Source: Avena insularis
Taxonomy: Eukaryota > Streptophyta > Magnoliopsida > Poales > Poaceae
Assembly (NCBI GenBank): GCA_023614405.1
Contig: CM042684.1
Coordinates: 467,179,650-467,243,649 of the forward strand
Reading direction: 5' to 3'
Length of the DNA: 64,000 bases
Positions 23,900 through 36,131 of this stretch are shown in pieces; position 1 is the first letter of the stretch; every line of letters starts with the position of its first letter. The translations under genes and the position numbers were made by a program. The notes under the pieces were generated by a model, which did not search any database, had not been told where the DNA came from, and saw only the letters and a program-made list of their open reading frames with translations.

Positions 23900-25164
23900 G
23901 GGGAGGGGAGGTACAACCTCCCTCAAAGTCCCGGGGTGGGACTAAAGGAGGAGGAGGTGGGGGGAGGCGCTGTCGGCCACCCCCTCATGGGCCCCACATG
24001 GGGGGCTGGCCCAATAGGGCCGCCGGCCACCCCCTTGGCCCCTTCCTCCTCTTGCCTTTCCCTAATGGGCCCTCTCCCCTCCAGGAATTGGCCCATTAAG
24101 TCCTTGACCATTAAATTGATTTTTCTCTTTATTAAATAATTATGAATAAATGATTAAATCAATATTTAACATTCATTCACATATTATTCAACCTCCATGG
24201 CTATGGAACACCTTCCATCTCCACTCCAGAGATCCTCCGAATTCACCAAAACCCTTCCGGTTTTCTCCCTTCTTTTCTTCGGCGATTCCACCGATCCTAT
24301 AAACACTGTCTAAGCATCATCAAGCCCTTAAGCGTGATACTCCACGGTTCGGGAACACTCCAGACATGGTTGGGACAATCCCGCACCAATGATCGACAGA
24401 GGGACCTGGATGGCCATGTGACCCCCGTGCGTTCCACGAAGATCTTTCATCGTTTGAACCGGGACAGTCGTGTCTTATTCCCTTTGTCACTCGATACTTA
24501 CATTGCCCGAGATCTGATCAATGACATCACCATGTCGTGTTCAATATCGTTACTGAACAATGCTACTTGACTCGTTCCGACAAGTGATATCCATGTGATC
24601 AAATCACACGCTGCGCAGCTATTGGATATAACTTCTCCGAGTGGGTCCTTGAGTATCTTCCCGTCACATGGACGGACAAATCCCGCTCTTGACATATATT
24701 GCCTTTACGGTTTCCTTCGAGCACCTGAACACACCTTTATAACCATCGTTTTACTAGATGGCATTTGATGCTATCTAAGCACTCTCGAGAGACAATGATT
24801 GATATAGCCTCACGGTCTAAGGAATAGTCTACGAGGATCCATTTCTAATCATCGTAACTTGAACTTCGTGACATGATCGGGTCACGATGTTTAGGTTGGG
24901 TATTGGTTCATCATCTCATTCTCAGAATGAGATGACCTCATTTCCAACTATCATAAATGCCACATGATTAGGAAACATGATCATCTGTTGACCAATGAAC
25001 AAGTGACTAGAGTTTCACTGGGAACCCCTGGTTGTTTGTATATCACACGTGTATTGATGTTTCCACTCAATACAGTTATAGCATGATATAAAACTTAATC
25101 ATAAACTATATGAAATATGATAATAGTCCTTACTACTATTTGTCTCTAGGGCATATTTCCAACA

Positions 25165-25176
25165 GTCTCCCACTTG
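25165..25176 (-). other. Polypurine tract of Copia element
   Basis: Minus-strand CAAGTGGGAGAC ends at the LTR start (25164). Confidence 0.75.
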
Positions 25177-27938
25177 CACTAGAGTACAAATACACTAGCT
25201 ATATTTGTTCTTAATCATTAGCACCATATACCTGGTACCTTGAACATGCTTGCTAATGGAAGAGGTTGAGTCTTGGGTCCGTACTTTACATTCCCAAATC
25301 CTTTGGAACTTACTAATGTCACCTTGATTGACATTAATACTTTATCATCACATGATAGCATCTGTGTATATGCATTGTCGCTATGCTAGCAGAACGAGGC
25401 GTGATTCCAGGAGCCTACAATGACGTTAGATCAACCTCGAGGGCTTTCTCATGGGCACTGTGCCCTGGGACACATCATTCTACGTTAAAAGCGAATTAGC
25501 CCCACCATAACATTATACAACACTTTAGATGGTACACTTATCTATTATTATAAATGTAGCCATCGAAACACCACTGCACTCTGTGCAACTTTCGATGTTT
25601 TAGTTCACCTTACTTCCTACTTGACTTTAATTGGTATTACGGGAGTTTCCAACATATTCCCTTATAACATAACTCTTTATGCTTTAAGATATATTATCCT
25701 TTATGGATTTGAAAATATATCCACGGTTCTCTGCTAGATGCTGCAGACAAACTTAGCTCAACGTTCCATGATTCAAACTCAATCACTTTTAAACGTTCCT
25801 TATTGGATCACATATTATGCTAAGTTATCATCATGGTTTACTAAGACAGAACCTATGTATTAACATAGCGGATGTCGATCATCCTTTTTCTTTCTTTCAA
25901 CCATTGATAATTAACTTAATGATATTCCTAATATGAGTTACTAAGGACTAGTTCCTTAATTAACTTCTATTCTGAAACCCTTTTCAGAATCCCTTAAGGA
26001 ATACTACATAATATCATAATACACCTATTATCAACTTCTACATCTTATAAATCATTATTTATAAGTATTTGCGTTTTCATTCTTAACATACTTAATAATT
26101 ACTCCTATAAGCTCCCACTCAAAACATGTTCCTACATATTTGAATTTGAGACTTATATTGCTCCCACTTAAAAATATGTCAATCACATATTGTTTCAGGA
26201 AGACTTTTATAGCTCCCACTCAATTTTATGCAAATTGCATATCTACTCACTATTTTGAACAGCTTCAAAAACTTTGATCAAATATCAAACTTGGAGATTT
26301 TATTATGAGATACCAGTACTATTACTAGTTTTAAATCCATTAGACATTCAACACACTTGAATCAAATTCATTTAAATTCGTCCAATACTTGACAAATTGT
26401 GCTTTTGTCATTCACCCCCTTTTTCCACTATGGCTTTGCAGTCATTTGTGAAAATTCAAGTAACCCCTTTTTACTTGCGAGATTCAGCAACGAATTGCTT
26501 TCTAATCTCAAGGGAAGTTTGCTTCTAGGATTTCTCATAATTTAGTTTACCATTATTTCCTTAGTAGTTCGTAGGTATGTCATATTCCAACAATCATGAC
26601 AAATGATTCATAAATGTCTCCATACTAGATATGGATTTCATTTTGAATCCTACTTCATGTAGTGAAAACATTAGTGGGGAAAATACAACGATCAATATCA
26701 TTGATTCTTTCCTTTTGTGAAGAGAATCGTTCAGGAACATTATCTGTTGCGCTTTCCAACACTCTGATGCAGGGTTTTGAATCCTCATCGTGTTTTACAC
26801 TATTTCCCATTTGCTTCATAATTGAGAAACATCACTAGAAGTGAGCTTTCTCAAGAATGCACCAAAATCCAAGCAGTACGAATCTTGCTTTTCCTTTTGG
26901 TTTCAGCTATGGATTTAGTATTCAAAGTTTCCAATGAATACTCTACAAGGACTTATTCGCTATTGTTTTGGTTATATCGAATAACCCCAAAACTTTCACG
27001 AATTCAAATGGTTCACTACATTCTAATTGAGTGCTAACTATTTCTAACTGATGGTCTCTACATCTACACTACAACGATTTATTTGGTGCCTTCTATTCAC
27101 CCACTTTGATATCTAATATCACATTGTGATGCTTTGCATTTTGATGTTTCAAAACACTTCGCATTCCACAATTTCTTTTATGCCATTCTTATAAAGTTGA
27201 ATCTCATTACTATTGATCAAATCATAGTAATTGGATTCTCTTTTATATTTATACCTTTTGTTGATGAAACATTTTGATCAAATCAAATAGTTTCATATTC
27301 ATGTTTCCTTTGGTAAACTTATTTACACATTTAAACAATCATTTAATGATAATTACCATTTTCGTTAAAACCCAATACATCGAATATGTATTTACTTTTA
27401 ACAATTCATTAAACACTTTGTATTCAAGTAATACACGGTGTTCAAGTTATTTTTCCGAACTTAGGCATGATTTATATGTGATAAGAAATCGAATGACTTT
27501 CACATATTATCATTATAACTTTGAATTCAAACAATGGTTTCATTCATTTAATGAAATATCATTAAGTTGGGTATTTTAAACGAGGCACTTTAATGTTTTA
27601 CAAATGTTCATGCATTATCAATTAGTTTCAAACAATAAGGATAATTCACACATAATCAAACAAGATATGAACACGAATAGAAATCATTCATAAAAGTGGA
27701 ACAACTGTTTGTTACAAACTCATATGAATAACCTTCTCACGAAGTGTGAGACACACTAAATAAGTTCACATTCTCTTGATTACATTAATCATCCTAAAAC
27801 ACAAACTAAATGATAAATGTCGAGGAAGAGTGTCGTCAGCCATCATCATCATGCTTGCCATCAACACGCAATGTCACCTCCTCTCCAGCAAGCACCTCTC
27901 ATGCAGAAGGACCTGTTTTCAGTAAAACAGAACAAGTA
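25177..27938 (-). other. Non-coding region in place of pol
   Basis: 2.8 kb, AT-rich, with no polymerase motif in any frame that I can read. gctcccact occurs at about 26109, 26160 and 26212, a spacing of about 51-52 bp, and resembles the purine tract complement at 25167. I treat this as replaced or deleted pol. Confidence 0.55.
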
Positions 27939-28655
27939 TCAGATATACTTAACACTGCAATGTGTTTGCAAGATTATAACATTTATAAAACTGTATATCA
28001 AATATATACCTTTGTCGTTGACGAGTCCAGTGACATTGGGTTCATCTACCACATTTCTGAAATGTGATATGAACTGGAGGAAATCCAGTGTTTCCATGTC
28101 GCCTCCCATAATGCAGATCCTAACTTGTGCTTGGAAGCTTGGTGGAAGCGACCATAGAACAACTCCTATCGCAAATGAGCTTGAGAACCAGTTGTCCAGG
28201 TAATATGCCAGATTCATGTACGCATCGTAGATGCGCAATAAGTGCTCATCAAGTGAGGAGCCCTCCTCCATCTTTATGGAGAGGAAGTCCTCCATCAGCT
28301 CATACTCCCACATGCGCACTTGTTCCACGAAATGCGATCTCAGATGTGCCATGACCACTCGAGGCTTGAGACTTCCCACCATTGGCCATAGTCCATCCTC
28401 CATTCCGAGGCGCATGGTCACTGATATAAATGTGGCCATCACACGGCGATGATAACGTAGATCCCGCTGCTCCTGGGTCTCATGATAATAGGGTGGCTCC
28501 AAATACATCTCGTAGGTCATGTAGTTAGCTACATTGTTCTCCCCAAGGAGATCAAACAAGCATATGACCCATGCAGAAAAGTTGGATCCATCTAACTTGA
28601 GCTTTTCTCCTTTTAACCAATTGTCGATAGGGAAGGTAATCTCAGGGAGAACCAT
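27939..28655 (-). CDS. Copia gag-like protein
   Basis: Open minus-strand frame from ATG at 28655 (MVLPEITFPIDNWLKGEKLK) to the stop at 27939, 238 residues. The motif KLDGSNFSAWVICLFDLL fits the N-terminal signature of Copia gag (UBN2-type), and LWSLPPSFQAQVRICIM plus the DEHLLRIYDAYMNL stretch fit its middle. The CCHC zinc knuckle of full gag-pol proteins is absent, so it ends early. A longer frame starts at 28736, but the conserved region begins after 28655. It lies about 1 kb past the primer binding site. This is the only intact element frame of any size in this copy. Confidence 0.6.
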   Translation of the reverse strand: MVLPEITFPIDNWLKGEKLKLDGSNFSAWVICLFDLLGENNVANYMTYEMYLEPPYYHETQEQRDLRYHRRVMATFISVTMRLGMEDGLWPMVGSLKPRVVMAHLRSHFVEQVRMWEYELMEDFLSIKMEEGSSLDEHLLRIYDAYMNLAYYLDNWFSSSFAIGVVLWSLPPSFQAQVRICIMGGDMETLDFLQFISHFRNVVDEPNVTGLVNDKGIYLIYSFINVIILQTHCSVKYI

Positions 28656-29717
28656 TTTTCTACATTTATAATTGCAAAAGGAATTTAGACTAAGTTTATA
28701 ATTAAATGAGTTAATAATAACTCCACTCAAAAACACCTGTCCCCAAAAGGGTTCCTAATGATAACACGATCCCTATCAGCCACATCTCCCCCGCCATCAC
28801 GACCATCAATGTGGGTTCAAGGGTGGACTCTAAACGTCGGTCACATCATTCATGCGACTCGTGCTCGATCTTTCGACCATCCGTGTTCCGAGGCCATGTC
28901 TGCACATGCTAGGCTCGTCAACTCAACCTTAGTGTATTCGCTGTGCAACATGGCTTACACCCACTGTATGTGAACATAGATATGTCTGACACCCAGGCCT
29001 ATAACCCTAGATCGCCTCATACCGAAGAACTTTCATGGTGGTGCACACTAAGGGAGAACACAATCGTTGGTAATTTTAACATGGATCCATCTAATACTAG
29101 CACACAATAATATATACAAACAATAACATTGAATGTAAATGCTATGTGATATGGTCCTTCACGTTGTGATCTCCATCCGCCGTCACTGTTCCGCGCTAGA
29201 CACAGTGGTACCGGTGTCATTCCGGCATGGTAGTTCGTCACCTCCGTGACTATCTACTACTATGTAACAAAAGGTAATTACTTTACCTTTTCCACAACCA
29301 TATCACAAAGCAACGCCCCCCTGCAAAACAAAGTTAGACGCCTCTACTTTATCTTTGCATGTTTTACGTGGTTGAATGGGCTTTCGCACAAGAACCGTTC
29401 TTATCTACGAACTTTCAGCACAACGCTGATCAAGTAGTTGTCTCTACTACACCCCTTTCGGGTCCCTCCATTGCAAATGGCATACCAACTAATGCGAGAG
29501 AGACAGACACCCCCCTAAGCCACTTTATACGGTACAAGCCGTATGTCAAGCATGGACTAGTCTCACGAATCAACGCGTAAAGTCGGTTGGGGCCGCTTCA
29601 TCAAGCATTACTGCGGTATACACAAGCACATGTGGGAGGGTAACAACTAAAAGATCAACACCCACACGCTATATCTCGTGTGTTCTACCCGTACTAGCAT
29701 TACTACGCATAGATCTA
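28656..29717 (-). other. Copia 5' leader
   Basis: Untranslated region between primer binding site and gag. About 1 kb, no sustained coding frame recognised. Confidence 0.6.
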
Positions 29718-29729
29718 GCTCTGATACCA
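29718..29729 (-). other. Primer binding site of Copia element
   Basis: Minus-strand TGGTATCAGAGC, the standard Copia site complementary to the 3' end of initiator methionine tRNA, one base inside the LTR end. Confidence 0.9.
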
Positions 29730-29730
29730 C

Positions 29731-31506
29731 TACAGGGGTTCCGCGTAAGAAAACAATAAAATTTTACCCTACGCCCCTGAACCCCTGAAGCTGCCAGGAC
29801 CTATCTATTAGTAATACATTAACGGGAGGGGCTTTTCGCAAACTTACCATCGAAGACCGAAAAGAGTTGTCAACGCTCAGGAGAGTGTGGTTGAGTAGAC
29901 GAGCCGAAGCCGACCTCAAGGTCGTGATGAAGTCCTTGCGCTCCTTGGCTCCAACGACTTGAGTGCCTCAAGTGCGACACCTCGCGGGGAGTTACACACG
30001 TCCGGTGTCTGATGATGACTCCCGCTTCCCTGATCCAGCAGCAGTTGTGGAAGTAGAGCTCCCGAATCTGAATCCCGCAGCGCGATGGCGCTCCGCGGTG
30101 AAGATGTCTCTCGCTCGCGCAGTCCAGACTTGCGACCATGGTCACGAGAGAGAGAGGGGGAGAGAGAAAATATCAACTAGAGGTCCTCCAAAAAGTGGGG
30201 AGACCTTTATTGATTATTGGTGTATTTATCTGGCCAAATACCCCCATTATATATAGGGGAGGGGAGGTACAACCTCCCTCAAAGTCCCGGGGTGGGACTA
30301 AAGGAGGAGGAGGTGGGGGGAGGCGCTGCCGGCCACCCCTTCATGGGCCCCACATGGGGGGCTGGCCCAATAGGGCCGCCGGCCACCCCCTTGGCCCCTT
30401 CCTCCTCTTGCCTTTCCCTAATGGGCCCTCTCCCCTCCAGGAATTGGCCCATTAAGTCCTTGACCATTAAATTGATTTTTCTCTTTATTAAATAATTATG
30501 AATAAATGATTAAATCAATATTTAACATTCATTCACATATTATTCAACCTCCGTGGCTATGGAACACCTTCCATCTCCACTCCGGACATCCTCCGGATTC
30601 ACCGAAACCCTTCCGATTTTCTCCCTTCTTTTCTTCGGCGATTCCACCGATCCTATAAACAATCTCTAAGCATCATCAAGCCCTTAAGCATGATACCCCA
30701 CGGTTCGGGAACACTCTAGACATGGTCGGGACAATCCCGCACCAATGATTGACAGAGGGACCTGGATGGCCATGTGACCCCCGTGCGTTCCACGAAGATC
30801 TTTCGTCGTTTGAACCGGGACAGTCGTGTCTTATTCCCTTTGTCACTCGATACTTATATTGCCCGAGATCTGATCAATGACATCACCATGTCGTGTTCAA
30901 TCTCATTACTGAACAATGCTACTTGACTCGTTCCGACAAGTGATATCCCTGTGATCAAATCACACGTTGCGCAGCTATTGGATATAACTTCTCCGAGTGG
31001 GCCCTTGAGTATCTTCCCGTCACATGGATGGACAAATCCCGCTCTTGACATATATTGCCTTTACGGTTTCCTCCGAGCACCTGAACACACCTTTATAACC
31101 ACCGCTTTACCAGATGGCGTTTGATGCTATCTAAGCACTCTCGGGAGACAGTGATTGATATAGCCTCACGGTCTAAGGAATAGTCTATGAGGATCTATTT
31201 TTAATCATTGTAACTTGAACTTCGTGACATGATCGGGTCACGATGTTTAGGTTGGGTATTGGTTCGTCATATCATTCTCTCATTTCCAACTGGCATAAAT
31301 GCCACATGATCAGGAAACATGATCATCTGTTGACCAATGAACAAGTGACTAGAGTTTCACTGGGAACCCTTGGTTGTTTGTATATCACACGTGTATTGAT
31401 GTTTCCACTGAATACAGTTATAGTATGATATAAAACTTAATCATAAACTATATTAAATATGATAATAGTCCTTACTACTATTTGTCTCTAGGACATATTT
31501 CCAACA
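29731..31506 (-). repeat. 5' LTR of Copia element (1776 bp)
   Basis: From TGTTGGAAATATGTCC at 31506 to CCCCTGTA at 29731. The last bases differ from the 3' LTR (CCCCTACA). It has a single copy of the segment doubled in the 3' LTR, and an AG-repeat tract near 30146-30168. Confidence 0.88.
30247..30255 (-). promoter_or_regulatory. TATA box of Copia 5' LTR
   Basis: Minus-strand TATATATAA between GC-rich blocks, the likely promoter of the element. Confidence 0.55.
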
Positions 31507-31511
31507 GCACA
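31507..31511. other. Target site duplication GCACA, right copy
   Basis: Matches 22731-22735. Confidence 0.85.
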
Positions 31512-32062
31512 CGCCCGTACTACTGGTCGTTATGTGGGAAGTACATTTGCTTGAAATCTGATGTTTTGCTCGAGGGTACTAGTGACGCGCTGTAGTGTAC
31601 GGCTCAAATCGTGCGCATGGTGTCGTCGGTTACACCCCCCCCCTGCAGCAAAAAAATCAAAGTTTCTATTTTTCAGAGCCTCGATGTGGTACGAGGGCAT
31701 GGTATGGGGCCTTCCAACCGTACCCCTGGTCGTTATTCGGCCAGTAAGTTGAAAAATCTATAGAATTTGGTTAGTAGATTCGTACGTCTTTACACATCTC
31801 AACAAAGGAAAAAATAATATCAAATAGTCTTTATAAAAATCAGAAATACTTCTTAGGCCATGTATTAGTAAGATAAAAGATCAATGATTACCTTATTTCT
31901 TCTCCTCTCTCCAAAGGTCTTCTTGAATACTCATTATTAAAAACAAAAACAAAAACAAACAAAACTAAGAAAACTAATACAAGATTAAAAACTTTATTTC
32001 ACATGGGTTGCCTCCCTTGAAGCGCTTCTAGTTAAGATCAATTAGCTTGACCCAGATGATGA
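31512..32062 (-). other. Gypsy 2 spacer after protease
   Basis: Contains minus-strand GGGAGGCAACCC (32005-32016), shared with Gypsy 1 apart from one base, and gtacgggcg-type motifs (31512-31523, 31685-31735). No gene. Confidence 0.5.
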
Positions 32063-32960
32063 TCATTTAGGTTTAGTGAACAGAACACCCACTTTAAAGT
32101 AATTGGCTTTTTGTGTGATTATACCCTCATCATTATTATGTTTGGCCCTCTTATTCCTAGGGAAGTGGATTATAAAAGGATCTCTAGACGGTAGTCCTAT
32201 TCTCACATTCCCTTCATGTAAATTGATTAAAACTTTAATAGTTCTTAGGAATGGCCTACGTAGAATTATAGGTGCTATGTGATCTTCTGGCATGTCCACT
32301 ATAACAAGATCAATAAGAGCGGTACTTCCTTTAATTTCAACAAGTATGTTTTCTTTTATCCCAATAGCTTATTTATAAGTTGAATCCGTTAGATGGAGTC
32401 TCATTTTAGTGGTTGCAAAAGGCCCCAAGTTTAACTTGTCAAATAGACTTTTGGAAATTGTTGAGATGCTTGCACCAAGATCACAAAGTGCAGATATCTC
32501 ATTAACCCCAATCTTGATTTTAATAGTGGGCTCAAATATATCATCTAGCTTAGCAGGAAGCTTATCAGGTAGTCTTTTATACTCCATCTCTAAATCTTGA
32601 ACTTTAGATGCTACTTGTTAAATAAATTGTTGGTACATAGCATCATTACGTTGTTCTATATCGAAATTCTTTACAGTGATCATCTTTAGTAGATCTTTCA
32701 TGGTATATTCAGGTGAAGGTGCGTTGCTATAAGCCAGCTCTTCAGGATTCTCTTTATTTGTTCCTATCCTCATCATCTTGAGGTCTTCTACCGGATTTGG
32801 CTCGGGCTTCCCAGCAAACTTTGCTAGTATGAGAGCTTGGCTCTCAGCTACCTTGCCCAACTGATCCTCCACGGTCTTTGTCCTTTCCTGTAGAGCCTGC
32901 ACATCATTTCTAATTGCAACGATTTGGTTAGATAATTTTCCTAAAATTATTGAAATTTGA
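32063..32960 (-). pseudogene. Gypsy gag C-terminus and aspartic protease (two stops)
   Basis: One continuous minus-strand frame interrupted by TAA codons near 32620 and 32369. It includes a gag linker with EDQLGKVAESQALILAKFAG, then the retropepsin region. The catalytic motif DLGAS is encoded at 32482-32468 within ALCDLGASISTISKSLFDKL, and the downstream strand IAPIILRRPFLRTIKVLINL fits the rest of the protease fold. In a working element it would process the gag-pol polyprotein. Neither reverse transcriptase nor integrase follows. The upstream part of gag is cut off near 32960. Confidence 0.75.
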
Positions 32961-35653
32961 CATTGCTAGCATGAAACCGGAATCAAATCCCCTCACTTTA
33001 GTCTCATGGGAGGTGAGGCTAGGAAGGAATCGAAGGATCTTCAACTCAAAAGTTCACTTTGTATTGTTTAAGTAACCTGACAATATCTAGATTTGTGGTG
33101 CCTTGTTGGTGCCAACTATGTTGGTCCCATTTGGGGATCCTCTGTGAAATTGTAGCACATCTATTTTTTGTACTCCTTTTTACCACTTAAGTTATGGATA
33201 TTTACTCTACCTACTTAATACAAGAAATGTCATCTCTCACCTGATCTTTAAAATAGAAACCTTATGGAAAAAATCATGGTTTCTTATGGACAAATTTTAC
33301 ATTAAGTAATAGAGAAATATTAATATAGCCTCCCACTTTTTTCTCATGTACTCATATTTAGACTCTCATGTTATGTGCATTCACCGCTACCCGCTTAATA
33401 CAAGAAAAGTCACTTCTTGCTACATTTGTTTTTAAATGTCTTAAGACACAATCATGATTCCTAGGGTGAATGTTTAGTTAATAAAATAGTCACGATTTTA
33501 TCTTTCATATGTCGATATTGCACCTCAACTAAATGAGTAATTTAAAGAATACATATGTGCACCACTCAGCGGAAATGAAGATCTTCGTGGCACTGGCAAC
33601 TAAGAAGGGAATGGATAGCATAGTCAACCTAGAAATGAAGGGAGCATGTGATCGCACATGGCTGCCGACATATATGAGAATATGAAAATATGCAAATTAT
33701 AGGGATCGACGGTCACACCCGTAAGACATAAACAAGAAGAGATAGATATGAATGGAAAGACGTATGAAGAAACAAGAGGGATGGTGAAATGGGATCAAAC
33801 TTCTTATATGGGTGTGTCCACCTTGAGAACAAGTTCCCAACAAAGATTACCTCTATTGGGTAAAGTTAAGTATATACAACATTCAACCCATTTGTTTTTG
33901 CTGAAATTCAATTCTTATTAACTTGGCCATCTTGCTAAATATACGTATCCCCACATTGTGATTGGGATGGAGCTACAATTTCACAGAGGGAGAGCTAATT
34001 TCTTAAGATATAGTCAATTATTTGATACTTGCAATACTTAATAGCCTAACATGTGTCATGCAATGGGCTTATGTTCTCGTGGGAAGCCTATGACACGGCC
34101 CATTATGACCATGATAGAACTTTCCCGCTGCATATGTGATGTAGTATTACTATAGTCGAGTCTCTGACGTCCTCCCACACAACCCATATTACTTATTGTC
34201 TCCTCAAGTACATCACCTGTTTAATAGAATATGATCTGGCATATACATTGGTTGGTTCTTATCGGCTCGATATAGTAGTAAACACTTCCCCCAAGTTAAA
34301 AAAAACAAGAGAAACAAAGGTGTAGTTTTAGGCATGAAAAACATACTACACAATATATAGATGGGTTCTAGGGAGGAAAATCATTTGACTATGCAATATG
34401 CTCCCATAGTTCTAAAATGGTGATCTTTTCAACTTTCACGTTTATAGTTTCTGAAGACAACTTGACTATAAGATATATTGCGATATATTATGCAATATAA
34501 TAAATTTATGGTATTATGGACATGCTTTTAGGGATAACCCACCCCCAGGTGGTCACTGTCAAACAAAGCATTAGACTGGCGATGGCTAGTGGTTCCTCTT
34601 CCCATGTTGGTCGAGGAGTCGGTAGGGACTCCATCCATGGATTGCAAGCTCGTACATCATAGATGGAAGGTCCAAAAAAGCGGTGGAGCCTTCACCAATC
34701 GGGCGTGTTTCTAGTACAAATGGTGTGTGTTGCTAAGGGGTGGGAGTACCAATCATCATTGGTCTAGAAGTGGTGGTTCTAGATCATCGAACAAGCTGGT
34801 GCCTCGCGAGTCAGATGGTGGCGATTCAATGTGGGGCGTGTCATGCCCATCTATGGTCTAACACCACTCTTTGCATTTCTATTGGCTACAACAAAAGGGG
34901 GATTTTCCTCTTATGGAGGGGTCGTTATGGTGGATACCTCTGTCATGTGGCATCCATATGTATTAGTGGTTCAGTGCTGGGTTAGTGCATGATCACAAGG
35001 AATTATGATGATGGATTGTTTTGAAAATATTTCCACATGACACAACAATGGTTTTGAGTGGAATTAGGTGTCGCGACTCGTGGAAGATCCATCACCAAGA
35101 TATTTGCAAGAACACTGCTTCAAGTCTAGGGGGTGAAAAACAACAATCTGGCCTTTACTCACGAAAACCAACATCGACACAATTAGGTCACACCTTGTTC
35201 AATGTGTTATCTTTGTACCGATGTTTTGGTCTTTATTAGTTGGAGCTGACATATACAATGAATATCTTTATTTTTTCCTAGTTGATAGAGGCTAGATTTG
35301 GTTACGCCAGGACGAGTTAGCTTTTTTTTCTTGAGTGCATTGTCGTGGAATAGCGCCAACTTAGTATTTACCCTATGTTTTCATGGGTTTTCCATTGTTG
35401 TCTATGGCATGTAATATACCTATTGATGTTTTGGTCTCAAATACCTTACATATATATAATTCAATGAAATTATGTTGTGTGTATATGTGGATGGAGTGGC
35501 AAGGAGATTTGACCTTCCCTTTCTAGAACAGAAAACATAATTTGGAAAACATAAAAAAATGAAAGTATTGAAATCATGACTAACCCATGTGCAAAAACTC
35601 AAGGTTTTCAAATTGAAAAAATATCATTTTTAAAATGAAAACAAAATCTTCTA
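32961..35653. other. Unassigned region
   Basis: No gene recognised. Two diverged direct repeats about 180 bp apart (cttaatacaagaaa near 33214 and 33394, with surrounding similarity) suggest an old tandem duplication. 34530-35010 is more GC-rich with short frames of no known family. Confidence 0.45.
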
Positions 35654-35747
35654 CTTCCTCCGATCCATAATAAGTATCGCTCATCTAGTATAAAGTTTGT
35701 ACTAGCTTAGTACAAAATCAGCGACACTTATTTTGGATCAGAGGTAG
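35654..35747. mobile_element. Stowaway-type MITE
   Basis: 94 bp, flanked by TA. Ends CTTCCTCCGATCCATAATAA and (complement) CTACCTCTGATCCAAAATAA match with few differences. Non-coding Tc1/mariner-derived element. Confidence 0.8.
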
Positions 35748-35851
35748 TACTATTTATCACAGAAGAAGTTTGCGAGCAAAGAAAGCGTCGAGAAGTTTTT
35801 GACGAATTTGAACAAGGTTTGTTTATGCTTTAATGGAAAGAGATTTTCCTA

Positions 35852-35973
35852 CTCCCTCCGACCCAAATTACTTGACTTAGATTTGTCTAGATTCGATTGT
35901 ATCTAGACATGATTTATATTAGATACATCCGTATCTTGACAAATTTGAGGCAACTAATTTGGGTCAAAGGGAG
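35852..35973. mobile_element. Stowaway-type MITE
   Basis: 122 bp, TA on both sides. Ends CTCCCTCCGACCCAAATTAC and CTCCCTTTGACCCAAATTAG. Confidence 0.88.
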
Positions 35974-36131
35974 TACATGAAAATCGAGTTATGGAAGTGG
36001 AAATTACAATTTATAAACTAGACTTAGATATGATGAAATCCAAGATAACCTGGCCTAGGCAATTTGAATTTTTTACTATCCTTCAATTTTTGCCAGACCT
36101 GCCATATATATTTGTTTGTATTACTATAATA

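Larger units (their letters stand above)
22816..24098 (-). repeat. Tandem duplication (about 640 bp x 2) within the 3' LTR
   Basis: Unit 22816-23450 is repeated as 23451-24098. Both begin gtaatacattaacggg or a close variant and end ggcccatta. The 5' LTR has only one unit. The junction at 23447-23450 shares the four bases atta between the two joined ends. The units differ by substitutions and small indels, so the event is not brand new. Confidence 0.85.
22736..25164 (-). repeat. 3' LTR of Copia, enlarged by internal duplication
   Basis: Runs on the minus strand from TGTTGGAAATATGCCC at 25164 to CCCCTACA at 22736. Sequence outside the duplication matches the 5' LTR closely. Confidence 0.88.
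22736..31506 (-). mobile_element. Complete but non-autonomous Copia LTR retrotransposon
   Basis: 8.8-kb element with a 5-bp target duplication (GCACA), two LTRs, a primer binding site complementary to initiator-methionine tRNA type (TGGTATCAGAGC), a polypurine tract and one gag-like frame. I find no integrase, reverse transcriptase or RNase H motifs in 25177-27938, where pol would be expected. It would depend on another element for movement. LTR start TGTTGGAAATATGTCCTAGA is related to, but distinct from, the LTRs at 1-339 and 54443-56108. The two LTRs differ in length (1776 and 2429 bp) because of an internal duplication in the 3' LTR. Confidence 0.88.
18600..32960 (-). mobile_element. Gypsy LTR retrotransposon 2, split by a Copia insertion
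   Basis: Minus-strand Gypsy remnant. The right part (31507-32960) holds gag/protease, and the left part (18600-22735) holds a second ORF region, a purine tract and a 3' LTR. The two parts rejoin exactly when the Copia element at 22736-31506 and one copy of its GCACA target duplication are removed. No polymerase and no 5' LTR were found, so the element is truncated near 32960 on the right. The left end near 18600 is approximate. Gene order (gag/protease, GGGAGGCAACCC spacer, extra ORF) parallels Gypsy 1. Confidence 0.65.

Noticed and set aside
29870..30145. Open frame in the Copia 5' LTR, repeated almost identically at 23785-23510
   Set aside because: It lies across LTR promoter/leader sequence and is duplicated only because the LTRs are; no protein motif.
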